Source: Castellaniella sp035707805 (GTDB taxonomy: Bacteria > Pseudomonadota > Gammaproteobacteria > Burkholderiales > Burkholderiaceae_B). Taken from it: a stretch of 64,000 nucleotides of DNA. The stretch covers positions 17,333-81,332 of the forward strand of contig DASSTS010000049.1 in assembly GCA_035707805.1 (NCBI GenBank), in the 5' to 3' direction. The translations under genes were made by a program, and so were the position numbers. The notes beneath the pieces were generated by a model, which saw nothing but the letters and a program-made list of their open reading frames with translations, searched no databases and was not told where the DNA came from. Positions 62,131-64,000 of this stretch are shown here, in pieces. Each line of letters opens with the position of its first letter. Positions within the stretch are counted from its first letter, which is position 1.

Positions 62131-63408
62131 CTACCGGCGGCGGGCGCCGGATTCGGGCAGCAGGCGAGGCAGCAGCGTCAGCAGCTGGTCGCGTTCAGCG
62201 CCCTCGCTGCGGTTCAGGGCGGTCAGCGGCCCGTGCATGTATTTGTGCGTCAGGCTGTAGGCCAATTGCTCAAGGACGGCATCCGGGTCGTCGCCCCGGG
62301 CCAGCAGGCGGCGGGCGCGGTCCAGCTCGGCCAGGCGCAGCGCGTCGGCGGTCTGCTGGTAATCGATGATGGCGGGCACGATGGCCCGGTTGCTGAGCCA
62401 GTGCATGAAATGCTGCACGCGGGCCTCGATGATGGCTTCCGCCTGGACCACGGCGGCGCGGCGCGCGTCCGTGCCCGACTGCACCATGCGGCCCAGGTCG
62501 TCGACCGTGTACAGGTATACGTCGGCCAGCCGGCCGATCTCGGGCTCGATGTCGCGGGGCACGGCCAGGTCCACCATCACCATGGGACGGTGGCGCCGCG
62601 TGCGGGCAGCCCTTTCCACCATCCCCAGGCCGAGGATGGGCAAGGATGAGGCCGTACAGGACACCACCACGTCGAATTCGGCCAGGTGGTCCGGCAGGGC
62701 GGAGAGCTTGAGCGTGCGGGCATCGAACTGATGGGCCAGCAGCTCGGCGCGTTCGAGGGTGCGGTTGGCGACCGCCATCTGCCGCGGTTTCACGGCGGCG
62801 AAGTGGGTCGCACAGAGCTCGATCATCTCGCCCGCGCCGATGAACAGCACGTTCGCACAGGACAGGTCGCCCAGCACGCGCTCGGCCAGCCGCACGGCCG
62901 CGGCCGCCATCGAGACGGAATGCGCGCCGATCGCGGTCTGCGAGCGGACCTCTTTGGCGACCGAAAAGGTGCGCTGGAACAGCTGGTGCAGCAACGTGCC
63001 CAGCGTGCCTGCCTGCTCGGCGGCGCGCACGGCGTCCTTCATCTGGCCCAGGATCTGCGGCTCGCCCAGCACCATGGAATCCAGGCCGCTGGCCACGCGG
63101 AAGGCGTGCCGGACGGCGTCGTTGCGCTGGTACTGATACAGGTGGGGCGCGAGCTGGCCAGCTTCCAGGCGGTTGAATTCCGCCAACCAGCCCGGAATCT
63201 GGGCGCCCACGCCGGGATCGGCCGCACAGTAGATCTCGGTGCGATTACAGGTCGACAGGATCGCGGCCTCGCGCACCGACGCGCCGAACGCGGAGCGCAG
63301 GGCCGACAGGGCGGGCTTGAGGAGTTCGACCGGGAACGACACCCGTTCGCGCACGGAAACAGGCGCGGACACGTGGTTCAGGCCGAAGGTCAGGACATCA
63401 ACGGACAT
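62131..63408 (-). CDS. hemA: glutamyl-tRNA reductase
   Basis: NADPH-dependent first enzyme of tetrapyrrole synthesis in the C5 pathway, 425 residues. The catalytic cysteine is in ILSTCNRTEIY near residue 54, followed by GEPQILGQMKDA, the NADPH-binding IGAGEMIELCA and the dimerisation helix at the C-terminus. A perfect -10 TATAAT lies 34 bases upstream. Likely heads the hemA-prfA-prmC-grxD-ubiX run. Confidence 0.97.
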   Translation of the reverse strand: MSVDVLTFGLNHVSAPVSVRERVSFPVELLKPALSALRSAFGASVREAAILSTCNRTEIYCAADPGVGAQIPGWLAEFNRLEAGQLAPHLYQYQRNDAVRHAFRVASGLDSMVLGEPQILGQMKDAVRAAEQAGTLGTLLHQLFQRTFSVAKEVRSQTAIGAHSVSMAAAAVRLAERVLGDLSCANVLFIGAGEMIELCATHFAAVKPRQMAVANRTLERAELLAHQFDARTLKLSALPDHLAEFDVVVSCTASSLPILGLGMVERAARTRRHRPMVMVDLAVPRDIEPEIGRLADVYLYTVDDLGRMVQSGTDARRAAVVQAEAIIEARVQHFMHWLSNRAIVPAIIDYQQTADALRLAELDRARRLLARGDDPDAVLEQLAYSLTHKYMHGPLTALNRSEGAERDQLLTLLPRLLPESGARRR

Positions 63409-63441
63409 GCCGCAGGAAAGAATGCAGGTGGAGACCCCTCT

Positions 63442-63447
63442 ATTATA
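63442..63447 (-). promoter_or_regulatory. -10 element of the hemA promoter
   Basis: TATAAT on the minus strand, 33 bases before the hemA ATG. A matching -35 is not obvious in the G-rich sequence upstream. Confidence 0.45.
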
Positions 63448-63489
63448 GGGCGCGCAGGGGGGATTGGGCTATTTCCCTGTGGCGTGAAC

Positions 63490-63517
63490 TGCACAAGGAA
63501 AAAAATTCGTGTATGAT
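63490..63517 (+). promoter_or_regulatory. promoter of the tRNA-Phe gene
   Basis: TGCACA at 63490-63495 and TATGAT at 63512-63517 with 16 bases between them. The predicted start of transcription would fall about 9 bases before the mature 5' end of the tRNA. Confidence 0.5.
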
Positions 63518-63532
63518 TCACCGTCTTGGCCT

Positions 63533-63608
63533 GGCCCGGTAGCTCAGTCGGTAGAGCAGAGGATTGAAAATCCTTGTGTCGGTGGTTCGATTCCGCCCCG
63601 GGCCACCA
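63533..63608 (+). tRNA. tRNA-Phe (anticodon GAA)
   Basis: A 76-base cloverleaf read directly from sequence: acceptor GGCCCGG pairs with CCGGGCC, D stem GCTC/GAGC, anticodon stem GAGGA/TCCTT around TTGAAAA with anticodon GAA, variable GTGTC, T stem GGTGG/CCGCC with TTCGATT, and an encoded CCA tail at 63606-63608. A T-run (63619-63624) follows and may serve for termination. No integrase or attachment repeat lies next to it. Confidence 0.97.
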
Positions 63609-63862
63609 ACCTCCTTCCTTTTTTCTGCCGCACACAGCCGACAGAAAGTCGCAATCCCCCCCGCAAGAAAAAAAGCCCCAGCCCATTTTCGGGCGCACGC
63701 AGTCGTGTCCCGCGACATCGGATCGACCGCAGGCCAGGCAGCCGCCGCGCTTGCTGCCGGGCGGGCTGCTTCCGGCTGCCGGCCGGGTTCCCCAGCATAT
63801 GCTTCGACCCGCGATCACAGTATGCTTGACGGCACGACCCGACGCCGAATCCACCATTTCCC

Positions 63863-64000
63863 ATGCGGACGAAACCCTACACGCCCGACGCCAACTTCAT
63901 CGACCTCCTCATCGATGCGGTGTTTGCAGTCGACACCGACGCACGCGTGGTGTTCGCCAGTGCGGCATGCGAACGCATCTTCGGGTACACCCCCGAAGAA
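63863..64000 (+). CDS. PAS-domain signalling protein, N-terminal part (cut by window edge)
   Basis: The first 46 residues of a protein that runs past the right edge. After MRTKPYTPDANFIDLLIDA the sequence AVFAVDTDARVVFASAACERIFGYTPEE is a typical PAS beginning. Output domain unknown; a GGDEF, EAL or kinase part could follow. The 254 bases between the tRNA and this gene hold GC-rich dyads (around 63750-63790) and no convincing gene. Confidence 0.7.
   Translation, partial: MRTKPYTPDANFIDLLIDAVFAVDTDARVVFASAACERIFGYTPEE

Noticed and set aside
63533..63862. tRNA-Phe 3' end as an integration site of a genomic island
   Set aside because: No integrase, attachment repeat or atypical genes follow in the visible 390 bases, and the next gene is a PAS protein with normal composition.

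Overview
The window is 64 kb of GC-rich, gene-dense bacterial chromosome. Gene content and order suggest a betaproteobacterium of the order Burkholderiales, probably Alcaligenaceae (Bordetella/Achromobacter/Castellaniella-like). The evidence is the NtrY-like kinase next to a short Fis-type regulator, the gdhA, TRAP and Liv families, a CC...CxxC-type CysH, and hemA-prfA-prmC-grxD-ubiX synteny. The placement is inferred from protein families, not from a search. No prophage, insertion sequence, CRISPR array or integrase was seen, and no gap between genes exceeds 300 bases.

Layout. 1-2.4 kb: argB and a HAD nucleotidase, facing a MoeB/ThiF-type adenylyltransferase. 2.4-9.1 kb: a core block ctpA-envC-gpmA, then rhodanese-grxC-secB-gpsA, then trmL. 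It mirrors a locus known from gammaproteobacteria but carries the cofactor-dependent phosphoglycerate mutase. 9.1-13.7 kb: comF, a BioC-like methyltransferase, rimO and rsmB. 13.8-18.9 kb: a DUF4390 protein, an NtrY-like kinase and an NtrX-like regulator without an AAA+ domain, then fmt and def. 18.9-22.9 kb: msrPQ (periplasmic methionine sulfoxide repair) divergent from an HprRS-like two-component system, with a CusR/HprR-like palindrome between them. 22.9-25.6 kb: dprA, HMG-CoA lyase and a small membrane protein.

25.6-34.1 kb: a seven-gene operon with a complete Liv-type ABC importer flanked by two different acyl-CoA ligases. A divergent Crp/Fnr-type regulator has a possible operator in the promoter gap. 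It looks like an import-and-activate module for an organic acid. 34.9-39.8 kb: a second Liv importer in which permease LivM and ATPase LivG are fused, followed by a LysR regulator. 40.9-43.9 kb: assimilatory sulfate reduction genes cysHDN. 44.2-48.8 kb: amino-acid catabolism (glutamate dehydrogenase coupled to asparaginase; threonine dehydrogenase with KBL). 48.9-51.5 kb: a membrane c-di-GMP protein with a periplasmic solute-binding sensor, a degenerate GGDEF domain and an intact-looking EAL domain.

51.7-55.3 kb: a dctP-dctQ-dctM TRAP transporter with a Tat-type binding protein and two hairpins between dctP and dctQ. 55.5-57.9 kb: two overlapping MFS exporters. 57.9-59.1 kb: an HD-GYP phosphodiesterase. 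59.2-63.4 kb: ubiX, grxD, prmC, prfA and hemA. The window ends with a tRNA-Phe gene and the start of a PAS-domain protein cut by the edge.

No wholly new defence or mobile system is visible. The loci most worth following are the dual-ligase Liv operon with its Crp-type regulator, the msrPQ/hprRS control region, the AAA+-less NtrX partner of NtrY, and the structured leaders and intergenic hairpins in the TRAP, Liv and cys operons.
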